This document shows positions 34,018 through 42,488 of a stretch of 64,000 nucleotides of DNA, piece by piece. The notes under the pieces were generated by a model. The model had not been told where the DNA came from, ran no database searches, and saw nothing but the letters and a program-made list of their open reading frames with translations. The translations under genes and the position numbers were made by a program. The first letter of the stretch is position 1. Every line of letters starts with the position of its first letter. Source of the stretch: Chloroflexota bacterium (lineage in GTDB: Bacteria > Chloroflexota > Anaerolineae > Anaerolineales > Anaerolineaceae); the NCBI GenBank assembly GCA_016887485.1, contig CP069395.1, positions 115,737-179,736 on the forward strand, given 5' to 3'.

Positions 34018-34758
34018 ATGATGAGATCAACCATATTTGCAACCCGTAACCGAAAGGAAATCCTGCGCGATCCCCTGAACCTGGCTTTTGCCCTGGGGTT
34101 CCCGCTGGTAGTGCTGTTCCTGCTCTCAGCCATTCAGGCCAACTTGCCCCAGCCGATCTTCCCGATCAACACCCTTGCCCCAGGGATGGCCGTCTTTGGG
34201 CTGTCTTTCATCTCGCTTTTCTCCGGGATGTTGATTGCCAAAGACCGGGGAACGTCCTTCCTGATCCGTTTGATGGCTTCCCCCCTTTCGGCCTCGAATT
34301 TCATCTTTGGGTACGTGCTTCCATTGATCCCCCTGGCATTGGTGCAGAGCATGATCTGCCTGGGTGCGGCGTTGATCTTTGGCCTAGAACCGAGTCTGCG
34401 CCTGTTGTTGTTCCTGGTGACACTAATCCCAACCGCGCTGCTTTTTATCGCTATCGGTTTACTGGCCGGGACGGTGCTGAACGATAAGCAGGTTGGTGGG
34501 ATCTGCGGTGCGTTGCTGACCAACCTGAGTGCTTGGTTCTCCGGCACCTGGTTTGACCTGGACCTTGTGGGTGGGGCCTTTAAGAAGATTGCTTATTTGT
34601 TACCCTTCGCTCATGCTGTGGACGCGGGTAAAGCCGCCCTGGAAGGCAATTTCAGCCAGATCATGCCCCATTTATTGTGGGTGATCGGCTATGCCGCCAT
34701 GATCATGGCGATTGCGATTGTGATTTTCAGGCAGAAGATGAAAAACGCTACGATGTGA
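34018..34758 (+). CDS. ABC-2 type exporter permease
   Basis: 246 residues with six hydrophobic helices in the ABC-2 pattern: NLAFALGFPLVVLFLLSAI, GLSFISLFSGMLIA, then KDRGTSFLIRLMASPLSAS and later FKKIAYLLPFAHAVDAG. Together with the preceding ATPase it forms an exporter under the TetR protein. The last 11 bases overlap the end of the convergent BadF-type gene. Confidence 0.9.
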   Translation: MMRSTIFATRNRKEILRDPLNLAFALGFPLVVLFLLSAIQANLPQPIFPINTLAPGMAVFGLSFISLFSGMLIAKDRGTSFLIRLMASPLSASNFIFGYVLPLIPLALVQSMICLGAALIFGLEPSLRLLLFLVTLIPTALLFIAIGLLAGTVLNDKQVGGICGALLTNLSAWFSGTWFDLDLVGGAFKKIAYLLPFAHAVDAGKAALEGNFSQIMPHLLWVIGYAAMIMAIAIVIFRQKMKNATM

Positions 34759-35743
34759 GCCGTTCTTCAGTCGATTGGATCAATTTCTCTCGGATAGCCC
34801 TTGCATTAACCCCTGCGGCTTCGGCACCCAGCAGGACAGCCCCGACCACCGGTGGGACACTTAATTGCACCAATTCCGCACCGGGGGCAAAGGCCTGCAA
34901 ATGCTCCCGGAAGGGGCTGATATAGATTTCTCCAGTCTTGAACAGGCTGCCGATCAGGACAACATCAAAAACCTTATTTTGCAAATCGAGCTGGCGGATG
35001 ACAGCCTTGGTGCTCTCCGCCAGTTCCTGCGCGTTCCAGTGGATCACTTCCTGGGCTATTGGATCACCTTCGGCTGCAACCTGGAAAATGGCCTTAGCCA
35101 GCTCGGGGGAGGAGTGAATGCGCCGCATGGCCAGTTCTTCAAGCAGCTTATCCACGGTTTCAAGTCCCGTCACTTGCAGGAAGGCCTCGGTCAGGGCGGT
35201 CTGCGGACCGCGTTGGGTCCAGGCGTAACTCACCGCGCTGACAGCGCGCCAGATCAGTTCGCCCCCGCCGCCAAATTCACCAAAATGCACGCTGTTGCCC
35301 GTGATCCGTCCAATCCGCCCGTTATCATCCCGGCCGCGCACGTTATTACCCGTGCCTGCGTCCACAGCGACGCCCCAGCCACTTTTTGAGCCGGCGATCA
35401 GGCCAATTTCCACATCATTCACAAATTCATAGGGCGCATCAATCCCGAGAGCGTCAATTCCCTGGGCGACGATCTCCCGCTCCGAAGGCCAGTCATACCC
35501 GGCTACCCCAAATCCCATCCCGGCGATTTCCGCCTGGCTGATCCCGGCATCCTTCAAGGCCAGGTCGGTGACCTGCCGCAGCGCGTCAGCATAACCTTGC
35601 GGGCCAAGGACTTCATAGCTCCCGCAGCCGATCTCAGCAAAGCCCCTTACTTCACCATTCAGGGCCGCAATCAGAGCATGTGTTTTGGTGTTGCCGACAT
35701 CCACACCGAGGAAATACCGTTTGGAAGAATCAGTTGGGCGCAA
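34748..35743 (-). CDS. BadF/BadG-type ATPase (N-acetylglucosamine-kinase-like)
   Basis: 331 residues of the ASKHA fold. Phosphate-1 motif FLGVDVGNTKTHALIA, second motif AVDAGTGNNVRGRD and the adenosine-side GEFGGGGELIW. The family includes N-acetylglucosamine kinase and activators of radical enzymes; without the activator Cys pattern a sugar kinase is more likely. The start is TTG with GGAGG four bases upstream. It lies 12 bases after a GH4 phosphoglycosidase, so it may phosphorylate the glycoside or the released sugar. Confidence 0.85.
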   Translation of the reverse strand: MRPTDSSKRYFLGVDVGNTKTHALIAALNGEVRGFAEIGCGSYEVLGPQGYADALRQVTDLALKDAGISQAEIAGMGFGVAGYDWPSEREIVAQGIDALGIDAPYEFVNDVEIGLIAGSKSGWGVAVDAGTGNNVRGRDDNGRIGRITGNSVHFGEFGGGGELIWRAVSAVSYAWTQRGPQTALTEAFLQVTGLETVDKLLEELAMRRIHSSPELAKAIFQVAAEGDPIAQEVIHWNAQELAESTKAVIRQLDLQNKVFDVVLIGSLFKTGEIYISPFREHLQAFAPGAELVQLSVPPVVGAVLLGAEAAGVNARAIREKLIQSTEERLTS

Positions 35744-35755
35744 GGGTCCTCCGGT

Positions 35756-37051
35756 TCACTTGAAGAAGGCGGGCAGATAGGGTTGATTGGTCTCAAGCAG
35801 ATCATCCAGCACCGCGCTGACTTGGTCCGCCGCGGGGCCGAGAGGATGCGCAAGCAGGGCCTGATAGGCCGTGTTGCGGTCACCGGTTACGGCGGCCTGG
35901 GCGATGAGGATTTCATAGGCTTTGACCTGGGCGATCAGGCCGCTGCAGACCGGGGGCAAGGGATCCGCCGAGAGGGGCTGGATACCGCGGGCGTTCACCC
36001 TGCAGGGCAGTTCCAACACCCAATCTGGATCCCATCCGGCCACTGCGCCGTTATGACGCACATCGACCACATGGACCTCATCAAGATCGTTGTAATGAGC
36101 GTTAAGGAGCTGGGTCGCTACGGTGGAATAATAGGCTCCGCCGCGTTTCATAAGGTCGGCTGGGGGTTCAGTCCGCGCCGGATCACGATATTGGGCCAGC
36201 AGGTCTGCTTCAATCTGGAGTACTTCTTCTGCCCGCGATGGCGGCCATTTTTCCTGCTCTACCAGCATTTCTTTCGTGTAGTAATAGTATTTGAGATAAT
36301 AATTGGGCAGCATCTGCAGCGATTGGAGGGTATCCCGGTCAAAGGGGATTTCCTCAGGGTCGCCCGCCTCAGCCAGGATGCCGTCCATGATCTGCGGCCA
36401 AAGGTCCTGGCCGTTCACTTCAAATCCGTAGAACCAGGTGAGGTGGTTCAGTCCCAGAACTTTCAGCCGGGCCTGCTGGGGATCGACCTTTTCACCCAGT
36501 GCGGCTTCTATTTTCTCCAGAAAGGCCATTTTGGTGGTGAGGGAGACGTTGCAGACCCCCATAGACTCCACATCGGGTGCATAACGGAAGAGCGCTTCGG
36601 TCACCAGGCCGGAGGGGTTGGCAAAATTGACCAGGAGTGCTCCGGGTGCAACCTCTTCGATATCCCGGGCAACATCCAGCACCACGGGGATCGTACGCAG
36701 AGCTTTGGCCATCCCACCCACGCCGGTGGTCTCCTGCCCGATCAGGCTGTGCCGCCGGCCGAGATATTCGTCCTCCCGCCTGGCAGCCATCTGGCCAACC
36801 CGAAGCTGGGTGATTACATAGGAGGCGTCCCGGATGGCTTCTTTTTGGTCGGTGCTGAGGATGACTTTGAAGGAGGCCTGCCGCGCCTCAGCCATCCTTT
36901 GGGCAAAGCCGCCGACAACTGCCAGCCGATCAGAGTCAATATCCATCAGCCAGAGCTCATCGAGGGGGAAATCCGCCTCGCGCTCGATAAAGCCATTGAG
37001 AAGTTCCGGGGTATACGTTGAGCCGCCCCCGATCACGGTCACTTTGAGCAT
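35756..37051 (-). CDS. GH4-family 6-phospho-glycosidase
   Basis: 431 residues of glycoside hydrolase family 4, which uses NAD and a divalent metal in an oxidation-elimination mechanism. The dinucleotide motif is VIGGGSTYTPEL at the N-terminus; metal ligands are Cys167 in MGVCNVS and His203 in GLNHLTW, and NFANPSGLVTEAL is a family segment. The spacing fits the 6-phospho-beta-glucosidase branch. Adjacent kinase gene suggests uptake of non-phosphorylated glycosides that are phosphorylated in the cell. Confidence 0.9.
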   Translation of the reverse strand: MLKVTVIGGGSTYTPELLNGFIEREADFPLDELWLMDIDSDRLAVVGGFAQRMAEARQASFKVILSTDQKEAIRDASYVITQLRVGQMAARREDEYLGRRHSLIGQETTGVGGMAKALRTIPVVLDVARDIEEVAPGALLVNFANPSGLVTEALFRYAPDVESMGVCNVSLTTKMAFLEKIEAALGEKVDPQQARLKVLGLNHLTWFYGFEVNGQDLWPQIMDGILAEAGDPEEIPFDRDTLQSLQMLPNYYLKYYYYTKEMLVEQEKWPPSRAEEVLQIEADLLAQYRDPARTEPPADLMKRGGAYYSTVATQLLNAHYNDLDEVHVVDVRHNGAVAGWDPDWVLELPCRVNARGIQPLSADPLPPVCSGLIAQVKAYEILIAQAAVTGDRNTAYQALLAHPLGPAADQVSAVLDDLLETNQPYLPAFFK

Positions 37052-37189
37052 GATGTCTGCCTTCCTTTACTGAAGTGCGATGTTGGTTTCATTATAATGG
37101 GGATGGGCGGGATTGACATCAGAAAAGTAAAGTGCATTTGGCGTGTGATGAGGGCGGTAAATGAACATCGAATTGCGACCAGGCGCTGC

Positions 37190-37516
37190 TTATTCCAGCG
37201 CTATTAGGATCTTTTCCATCAGCTTTCGGTAATCGCTAAGCGCCTGCCGGCCCGCTTCGGTGATTGAGTAGGTTGTCAGCGGTTTGTTATCCACAAATTC
37301 CTTTTTCACGGCCACATAGGCCGCTTCTTCCAGCTTCCTGATGTGGGTTGAGAAATTGCCCCGGGTCAACCCGGTTTGATGGAGCAGAAAGGTGAAATCT
37401 GCGCTGTCTACCACGTTGAGCATCGAAAGGATCATCAACCGGGCTGGTTCATGGACGGTTTTATCAATCTCGGCCGTCATCAAAAGGACATCGAAAAGGG
37501 GGCTTTGGTTTTTCAT
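37190..37516 (-). CDS. Small winged-helix regulator (HTH_34-like)
   Basis: 108 residues made up of one winged helix: HEPARLMILSMLNVVDSADF, then TGLTRGNFSTHIRKLEEAAYV and TTYSITEAGRQAL. This is the MarR/ArsR-like HTH_34 group of one-domain regulators. It starts five bases after the membrane-protein stop; the frame further upstream is not used. The pair is preceded by a palindrome at 38140-38158, its likely target. No effector is evident. Confidence 0.85.
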   Translation of the reverse strand: MKNQSPLFDVLLMTAEIDKTVHEPARLMILSMLNVVDSADFTFLLHQTGLTRGNFSTHIRKLEEAAYVAVKKEFVDNKPLTTYSITEAGRQALSDYRKLMEKILIALE

Positions 37517-37521
37517 TATGG

Positions 37522-38121
37522 TTACTCGCCGTCTTGTTTGGGGAATTGATGGCGGAACCTGATCAGTAGGCCGGTGCCGGTTACGAGGATGATTAATGCG
37601 CACCCAGCCACGGGGATCCACATCCGTAACCCCTGCCAGGCAGCCAGACCAATGAATGCCAGGCTGATCACCGCGTAGAGCAGGAAGCGTTGGTTGTGCA
37701 TCAGCAACCCGATGAGGAATAGCACCCCAGCCAGAAGCAAGGCAAAGATCAGAATCTCATTTTGAGCCAACAGTGTCCTAATCGAGCCGCCGGATTCAGG
37801 CAAAAGAATGAAGATCAGGACGAATGCGAACAAGGCGATGACTCCAAAGATAGCGACCAATGTTAGGCGGGCCTGGTTCTTGGAAGGTTTATCGAACCGG
37901 ATCAACCCGATCCTCGGCAGGGCAATTTGGTCTTTGAACGGGATGTAGAAGATCGCTGGGATGCCGATCAGGCCGATAAAGGCGCCTTGATCAAACGCCA
38001 TCACCAGGGTTAGCAGGGCGAGGCAGCTCCCGACAACAAGGTCCAGAATGCCATCCTGGTGATAAAGCAGAAGAAGCCTGCGTCGCAGATCACTTTTATT
38101 GAGGTTATTTTTGTTATTCAT
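37522..38121 (-). CDS. Hypothetical membrane protein (regulator-linked)
   Basis: 199 residues with about five hydrophobic helices (LVVGSCLALLTLVMAFDQGAF, ALFAFVLIFILL, LIFALLLAGVLFLIGLLM). Small membrane proteins next to HTH_34-type regulators are common but uncharacterised. AGGAGAG precedes the ATG. It is the first gene of a two-gene operon with the small regulator. Confidence 0.78.
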   Translation of the reverse strand: MNNKNNLNKSDLRRRLLLLYHQDGILDLVVGSCLALLTLVMAFDQGAFIGLIGIPAIFYIPFKDQIALPRIGLIRFDKPSKNQARLTLVAIFGVIALFAFVLIFILLPESGGSIRTLLAQNEILIFALLLAGVLFLIGLLMHNQRFLLYAVISLAFIGLAAWQGLRMWIPVAGCALIILVTGTGLLIRFRHQFPKQDGE

Positions 38122-38139
38122 ATTAACTCTCCTAAAGAA

Positions 38140-38158
38140 TAGTTTGTATCACAAACTA
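38140..38158. promoter_or_regulatory. Palindromic operator of the regulator-membrane protein operon
   Basis: TAGTTTGT, ATC, ACAAACTA is a perfect 8-base inverted repeat just downstream of the predicted start, ideal for autorepression. Confidence 0.68.
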
Positions 38159-38168
38159 ATATATAACT

Positions 38169-38197
38169 AAGATAACTTAATTATTGAGGTTTGTCAA
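38169..38197 (-). promoter_or_regulatory. Promoter of the regulator-membrane protein operon
   Basis: On the minus strand a perfect TTGACA (38197-38192), a 17-base spacer and TATCTT (38174-38169). Confidence 0.6.
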
Positions 38198-38306
38198 TAG
38201 CCTTTATGCGATGTTTTCATTTGGTTTCCAGGTTTGGTATCCGACCCTGGAATTTAGTACAATAAAGGTCAATATTAATAGCTTCTAAACTACTACAGGA
38301 GGTCCT

Positions 38307-39482
38307 GTGTTTAAACGAATAACGGTTATTGTTTTGGACGGCGTGGGCATTGGCGAGGCGCCAGATGCCGCGGATTATGGCGATGTCGGCAGCAATTCCA
38401 TTGGCAATGTTGCTCGGGTGTTGGGTGGGATCAGTCTGCCCAATATGGGCGCAATTGGCCTCGGTAACGTGATACCGATTGAGGGTGTTCCCCCAACGGA
38501 TCACCCCCAGGGCGGTTACGGAAAAATGCAGCCTTATTCCGCCGGTAAAGACACCATCCAGGGTCACTGGGAAATGATGGGCATCTATCTGCCGGAACCA
38601 TCTCCGACTTATCCCAATGGATTCCCGCCTGAGATCATGGATGAATTTGAGAAACGGATCGGCCGCGGCACCCTGGGCAATTATGCCTCTTCAGGCACTG
38701 TGATCCTCGAGAAACTGGGCGAGGAGCATGTGCGCACCGGCAAACCGATTATCTACACTTCCGCTGACAGCGTCTTCCAGGTCGCTGCGCACGAGGATGT
38801 GATTCCCGTGCCGGAACTTTATAAGATCTGCCTGACCGCCCGAGATATCCTCAAGGGCAAGCACGGGGTGGGGCGGGTAATTGCCCGGCCATTTGTGGGC
38901 ACCAATGCCAGTAACTTCAAGCGCACCGAAAACCGTCGCGATTATGCCCGCGCCCCTGAAACGGACACCATTTTGGATAAGCTCTACAAGGCGGATATGG
39001 ATGTCTGGTCAGTAGGGAAGATTGACGACATCTTCGTCCATCGCGGCATCACTCGCAAGAATCACACCCTAGGCAACAAAGAAAGCATCGAAGCGACCCT
39101 TAAGTGTTTGGAAGAACCCTTCCACGGGCTGCTTTTCGTCAACCTGATCGAATTTGACATGATCTTCGGCCATCGCAACGACCCGCAGGGCTATTATGGT
39201 GCCTTGAAGGGTTTTGATGACGCCATCCCGGCGATTAAAGAGCGGATGGGGCCGGATGACCTGGTGATTGTGGCCGCCGACCACGGCGTGGACCCGACCA
39301 CCGAGAGCACAGACCATTCCCGTGAATATGTGCCGTTATTGGTTTTTGGCCCGCAGGTGCGGGGCGTGAACCTCGGCATTCGCAAGACATTTGCGGATGT
39401 GGGTGCGACGATTGCCGAGAACTTCATGCTGGAACCGCCCCTGATCGGGACGAGTTTCCTCTCCGATCTGACCCTGCTCTAG
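38307..39482 (+). CDS. deoB: Phosphopentomutase
   Basis: 391 residues of the alkaline-phosphatase-like superfamily. It interconverts (deoxy)ribose-1-phosphate and 5-phosphate with two Mn ions. Metal-site segments are visible: [43 protein letters not shown] and [10 protein letters not shown]. The start is GTG, with AGGAGG upstream and no ATG that fits. It follows the regulator operon divergently and runs on to threonine synthase. Its product is the substrate of the two DeoC aldolases in this window. Confidence 0.94.
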   Translation: MFKRITVIVLDGVGIGEAPDAADYGDVGSNSIGNVARVLGGISLPNMGAIGLGNVIPIEGVPPTDHPQGGYGKMQPYSAGKDTIQGHWEMMGIYLPEPSPTYPNGFPPEIMDEFEKRIGRGTLGNYASSGTVILEKLGEEHVRTGKPIIYTSADSVFQVAAHEDVIPVPELYKICLTARDILKGKHGVGRVIARPFVGTNASNFKRTENRRDYARAPETDTILDKLYKADMDVWSVGKIDDIFVHRGITRKNHTLGNKESIEATLKCLEEPFHGLLFVNLIEFDMIFGHRNDPQGYYGALKGFDDAIPAIKERMGPDDLVIVAADHGVDPTTESTDHSREYVPLLVFGPQVRGVNLGIRKTFADVGATIAENFMLEPPLIGTSFLSDLTLL

Positions 39483-39492
39483 GAGGCGGCTG

Positions 39493-40602
39493 ATGCGTGT
39501 CCGCTGTAATGACTGCGGTACCAATGCTGAATTTACCCTTGAAAGCTGGCGTTGTGACTGTGGTGGCGCCTGGGAGCCTGTTTTTCCATCCGGATTTGAT
39601 TCCGGTCGGATAATTCCGACAGATTACAGCATCTGGCGCTATGGCGACCTCTTGCCTCTGGACGTTCACCAACCCTTACGGGTAATGGGCGTTGGCTGGA
39701 CCCCTCTGGTCCCGGTCAGCATTGGTGGACGCGAAGTACAACTTAAACTTGAATTTCTCTCACCCTCCGGGTCGTTTAAGGACCGGGGGGTGAATGCTAT
39801 GGTAAATCAACTGGCCGCGATGGGGGCAAGCTCACTGGCGGAGGATTCCTCGGGTAATGCCGGGGCTTCACTGGCCGCGCACGCCGCGCGGTTTGATTTG
39901 GAAGCGGAGGTTTTTGTCCCCGCCACCACCTCACCGGCCAAGATCCGGCAGATTGCGGTCTATGGTACCACGGTAACGCCCGTCCCTGGTCCGCGCCAGG
40001 CTGCGGCGGATGCTGTGCAGGCTTCCCTCAGGCCGGGTCGGGCTTATGCCTCACATGCTTATAATCCAGCTTATCTGGCCGGGCAGACCACAGCGGCCTA
40101 TGAAATCTGGGAGCAGTTGGGTCATAGCGTGCCGGATTGGTTCATCCTGCCAGCCGCGCAAGGTGGGCAGTTTCTGGGGTTGTATTTTGGTTTCTCACAG
40201 TTATTGGCAGCCGGATTGATTGAAAAGCTGCCGCATCTGGTGGCTGTACAGGCGGAACGGGTCGCACCGATCGTGAGGGCCTGGGAAGCGGGCTTGGACC
40301 ATATCCCTGCGGTTGAACCAACCGGACTGACCCTGGCAGAAGGGGCTTCGATCCCGCGACCGGTGCGCGATAAGCGCATCCTGCAGGCCTTGCAAGAGAG
40401 TGGGGGCACGGCTGTGGCAGTCTCGGAGGATGAAATCACCGCCGCGCAGGAAACTCTAGCCCATCAGGGCTACTACATTGAACCGACCAGCGCCCTGGCT
40501 TCTGCAGGCTACCTGCGGCTGAAAGACCAGATAGGTGACGATGAGCGCGTCGTGCTGACCCTGACGGGGAGTGGCTTGAAGGGGAAGCCAAAGGGGAAAT
40601 GA
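39493..40602 (+). CDS. thrC: Threonine synthase-like PLP enzyme
   Basis: 369 residues. The N-terminal Cys pairs (CNDCG and CDCGG) form the zinc-ribbon-like start seen in one group of threonine synthases. The PLP lysine is Lys96 in SPSGSFKDRGV, the phosphate-binding SSGNAGASLA follows, and AAQGGQFLGLY is near the C-terminal third. It converts O-phosphohomoserine to threonine with PLP. A non-biosynthetic PLP lyase of the same fold is possible. Its last four bases overlap the HigA gene. Confidence 0.88.
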   Translation: MRVRCNDCGTNAEFTLESWRCDCGGAWEPVFPSGFDSGRIIPTDYSIWRYGDLLPLDVHQPLRVMGVGWTPLVPVSIGGREVQLKLEFLSPSGSFKDRGVNAMVNQLAAMGASSLAEDSSGNAGASLAAHAARFDLEAEVFVPATTSPAKIRQIAVYGTTVTPVPGPRQAAADAVQASLRPGRAYASHAYNPAYLAGQTTAAYEIWEQLGHSVPDWFILPAAQGGQFLGLYFGFSQLLAAGLIEKLPHLVAVQAERVAPIVRAWEAGLDHIPAVEPTGLTLAEGASIPRPVRDKRILQALQESGGTAVAVSEDEITAAQETLAHQGYYIEPTSALASAGYLRLKDQIGDDERVVLTLTGSGLKGKPKGK

Positions 40603-40916
40603 TGGCCGAAATAAAGAAACTTGATCCAGAAAATGAATGGATTAACCCTGGTGAGATCCTTCTGGAAGAGTTCCTATCCCCGATGCAGATCTCGCAGTAC
40701 CGGCTGGCGAAGGATATCAATGTGGATCCCCGCCGGATCAATGAGATCGTACACGGCAAGCGCGCCATCACAGCCGATACCGCGTTTCGCCTAGGCTTCT
40801 ACTTTGGGATTTCCCCTGAATTTTGGATGAACCTGCAGTCCCACTATGACCTTGAGCAGCTCGCTATGGAATCGGGTGACCTGATCCAGAGCGAAGTTAA
40901 ATCGCTTGCCGGGTAA
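40599..40916 (+). CDS. higA: HigA-family antitoxin-like regulator (orphan)
   Basis: 105 residues with the HigA signature: WINPGEILLEEFLSPMQIS, an XRE helix-turn-helix (SQYRLAKDINVDPRRINEIVHG) and ITADTAFRLGFYFGISPEFW. In other genomes it is the antitoxin of the HigB RNase pair. No HigB-like gene lies next to it; upstream is threonine synthase with an ATGA overlap. It could repress its own operon or serve a distant toxin. Confidence 0.88.
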   Translation: MMAEIKKLDPENEWINPGEILLEEFLSPMQISQYRLAKDINVDPRRINEIVHGKRAITADTAFRLGFYFGISPEFWMNLQSHYDLEQLAMESGDLIQSEVKSLAG

Positions 40917-40924
40917 TCAAACGG

Positions 40925-41085
40925 AAAAGGATCCTCATATGCCAGGCGGTTGGGTTGACCAGCAGTTCCTTGTCATTCAGGCGCACAGAGAGATTACCCC
41001 CGGCTGCTCAAATCGATCCCCGCGAGGAAAGTCGGTTGGTGACCTCGATCATTTTCTGTCGTAATTGTTTTTCGAAGGGGTCCAT
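40925..41085 (-). pseudogene. Class II aldolase/adducin N-terminal remnant
   Basis: Read on the minus strand from ATG 41085 the frame gives MDPFEKQLRQKMIEVTNRLS and then SRGSI, a TGA, and AAGGNLSVRLNDKELLVNPT. This is the conserved N-terminal region of class II aldolases (fuculose/rhamnulose-1-phosphate aldolase type, GxxxGTxGNLSVR). The TGA and the missing C-terminal three-quarters show a decayed gene. It runs into the end of the convergent HigA gene. GGAAGAG precedes the ATG. Confidence 0.6.
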
Positions 41086-41248
41086 ACTCTTCCTGTTTCG
41101 GTGATTTTAGGGCCACCAACCACACCGATTCTGCCAAAGAATTGAATAATCGGTCCTAAAAGAGGGCGGCTTTCAGCCATTTGGGGGGTGAAAATTGTTT
41201 GAAAATATTGTATCCTAAGATTAAATCGGACATCATTGGGAGGGCTTA

Positions 41249-42241
41249 ATGCAAGAAAAAGCATTTCGTGAGTATTTGGTTGCTCGGGGGCTTGATGAGA
41301 AAACCGTGAATCAGCAGGTTGAAGCTATCCGAAAGGTAGAAGCGCAGTTGCAAAGCCAAGTGCCGGGATGGACGCTGGAGGACCTGAACCACACCTCTGG
41401 ACAAGAGTTGGTGGATGGGCTGATCGAGCGCGGCGAAAATACTATGGATAATCTGCTCGCTCTGGTCCGTTACACGAAGGTGATTGATAACCGTGAGCTC
41501 TTCGTGGCGATTTTCCATCTGCTGGATGGCTATGAAGTCATGGATAACCTCTATTCAAAGCTGGGGGATGCTGTTGGGGAGGACCTCCGGGATGGCATTT
41601 TTGAGAACCTTCCTTTGCCGCCGTTGGGACTCTCACGTTATGAAAAAGCGCATTACACGGCCAAAATTATGGATCGAATGGAGGAGATCTTTGGGATCTC
41701 GACAACCCGTGATCTGCTGCAGGACTGCCTGCGGGATTTGCCGGATGAATACTACCCAGACGAGAAGACTGATTTTTATGATATTTGTGAAGGGGACATG
41801 GACCGCTATCTGGTCTATCGGGGTGAGAAATTTGTAGATTTACTGCGCGGTTATCAGGAACGGAACGAGTTGTTCTTTGGCCAGGAGATCACCGATGAGG
41901 TGATTGCTTTTGTGGAGGGCAATCCGGAGATTGGCGGCGGTGTGCGCGAGGGGAACCTGATCTATGAGACCAAGATTCCCTATAACGCCAAGGAATATTT
42001 GGCTGCAACGGACCCTGAAAAGAAGCGCTATCACTTCTGTCACTGCCCCTGGGCCAAGGAATCCATCCGCAAGCCAAACTTGACCGTAAGCCCAACTTTC
42101 TGCCAATGTTCAGCAGGCTTTGTGAAAAAGCCCTTTGATGTGATCTTTGGTCAGAACCTGCAGGCGGATGTCCTTGAAAGTGTGCTGAAGGGGGATCCCG
42201 TCTGCCGCTTTGCAATCCATTTGCCTGAAGAGTGGGGATAA
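41249..42241 (+). CDS. Hypothetical protein with CxC...CxC motif
   Basis: 330 residues, soluble, no signal peptide. The C-terminal third has two CxC pairs, YHFCHCPWAKES and SPTFCQCSAGFVKKPF, and ends in DPVCRFAIHLP. The arrangement recalls V4R/hydrocarbon-binding and DUF6144-like proteins that may hold zinc or another metal, but I cannot place it with confidence. A helical N-terminal half precedes it. It is encoded directly upstream of the aldehyde:ferredoxin oxidoreductase, although a promoter-bearing 180-base gap separates them. Confidence 0.7.
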   Translation: MQEKAFREYLVARGLDEKTVNQQVEAIRKVEAQLQSQVPGWTLEDLNHTSGQELVDGLIERGENTMDNLLALVRYTKVIDNRELFVAIFHLLDGYEVMDNLYSKLGDAVGEDLRDGIFENLPLPPLGLSRYEKAHYTAKIMDRMEEIFGISTTRDLLQDCLRDLPDEYYPDEKTDFYDICEGDMDRYLVYRGEKFVDLLRGYQERNELFFGQEITDEVIAFVEGNPEIGGGVREGNLIYETKIPYNAKEYLAATDPEKKRYHFCHCPWAKESIRKPNLTVSPTFCQCSAGFVKKPFDVIFGQNLQADVLESVLKGDPVCRFAIHLPEEWG

Positions 42242-42314
42242 ACTAAATATTGGGGAATCAATGGGGAATAAAAAAGCATATTGTTAGTTCATTCATGCTT
42301 TCTGGCGGAGCGTG

Positions 42315-42488
42315 TATAATTTATCCTGTACTGGTTTCAACCATCATCGCCGCGGGACTGTGCGAATAATCAGGTTGAGCCGAAAGACACAAGTGTGATT
42401 TCACATTTAAATATCGGAAATGGATACTGTCCGGTTCGGACGGCGTCTATCTGTTGCGGTGTTGTTTACCGCAATTCAAGGATTTTCA
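42315..42488 (+). promoter_or_regulatory. Promoter and structured leader of AOR gene
   Basis: TATAAT at 42315-42320 starts a long leader. It folds into at least two hairpins: GTCCG/CGGAC (42429-42441) and TTGCGGT/ACCGCAA (42454-42474), the latter just before the ribosome-binding site. A metal- or cofactor-responsive element is possible, but no known riboswitch consensus was recognised. Confidence 0.4.

Noticed and set aside
40995..41010. TGA in the aldolase remnant as another selenocysteine codon
   Set aside because: No hairpin follows, class II aldolases have no catalytic Cys there, and the gene is truncated.
40599..41085. Complete HigBA toxin-antitoxin pair
   Set aside because: No HigB-like frame on either side; the downstream region holds an aldolase remnant.
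42321..42488. Known Moco/Tuco riboswitch before AOR
   Set aside because: Hairpins exist but I cannot match the published consensus from sequence alone, so it is kept only as a structured leader.
42420..42488. AOR start at 42420
   Set aside because: The family begins MKAYMGKVLWVDL; the upstream codons fall within leader hairpins.
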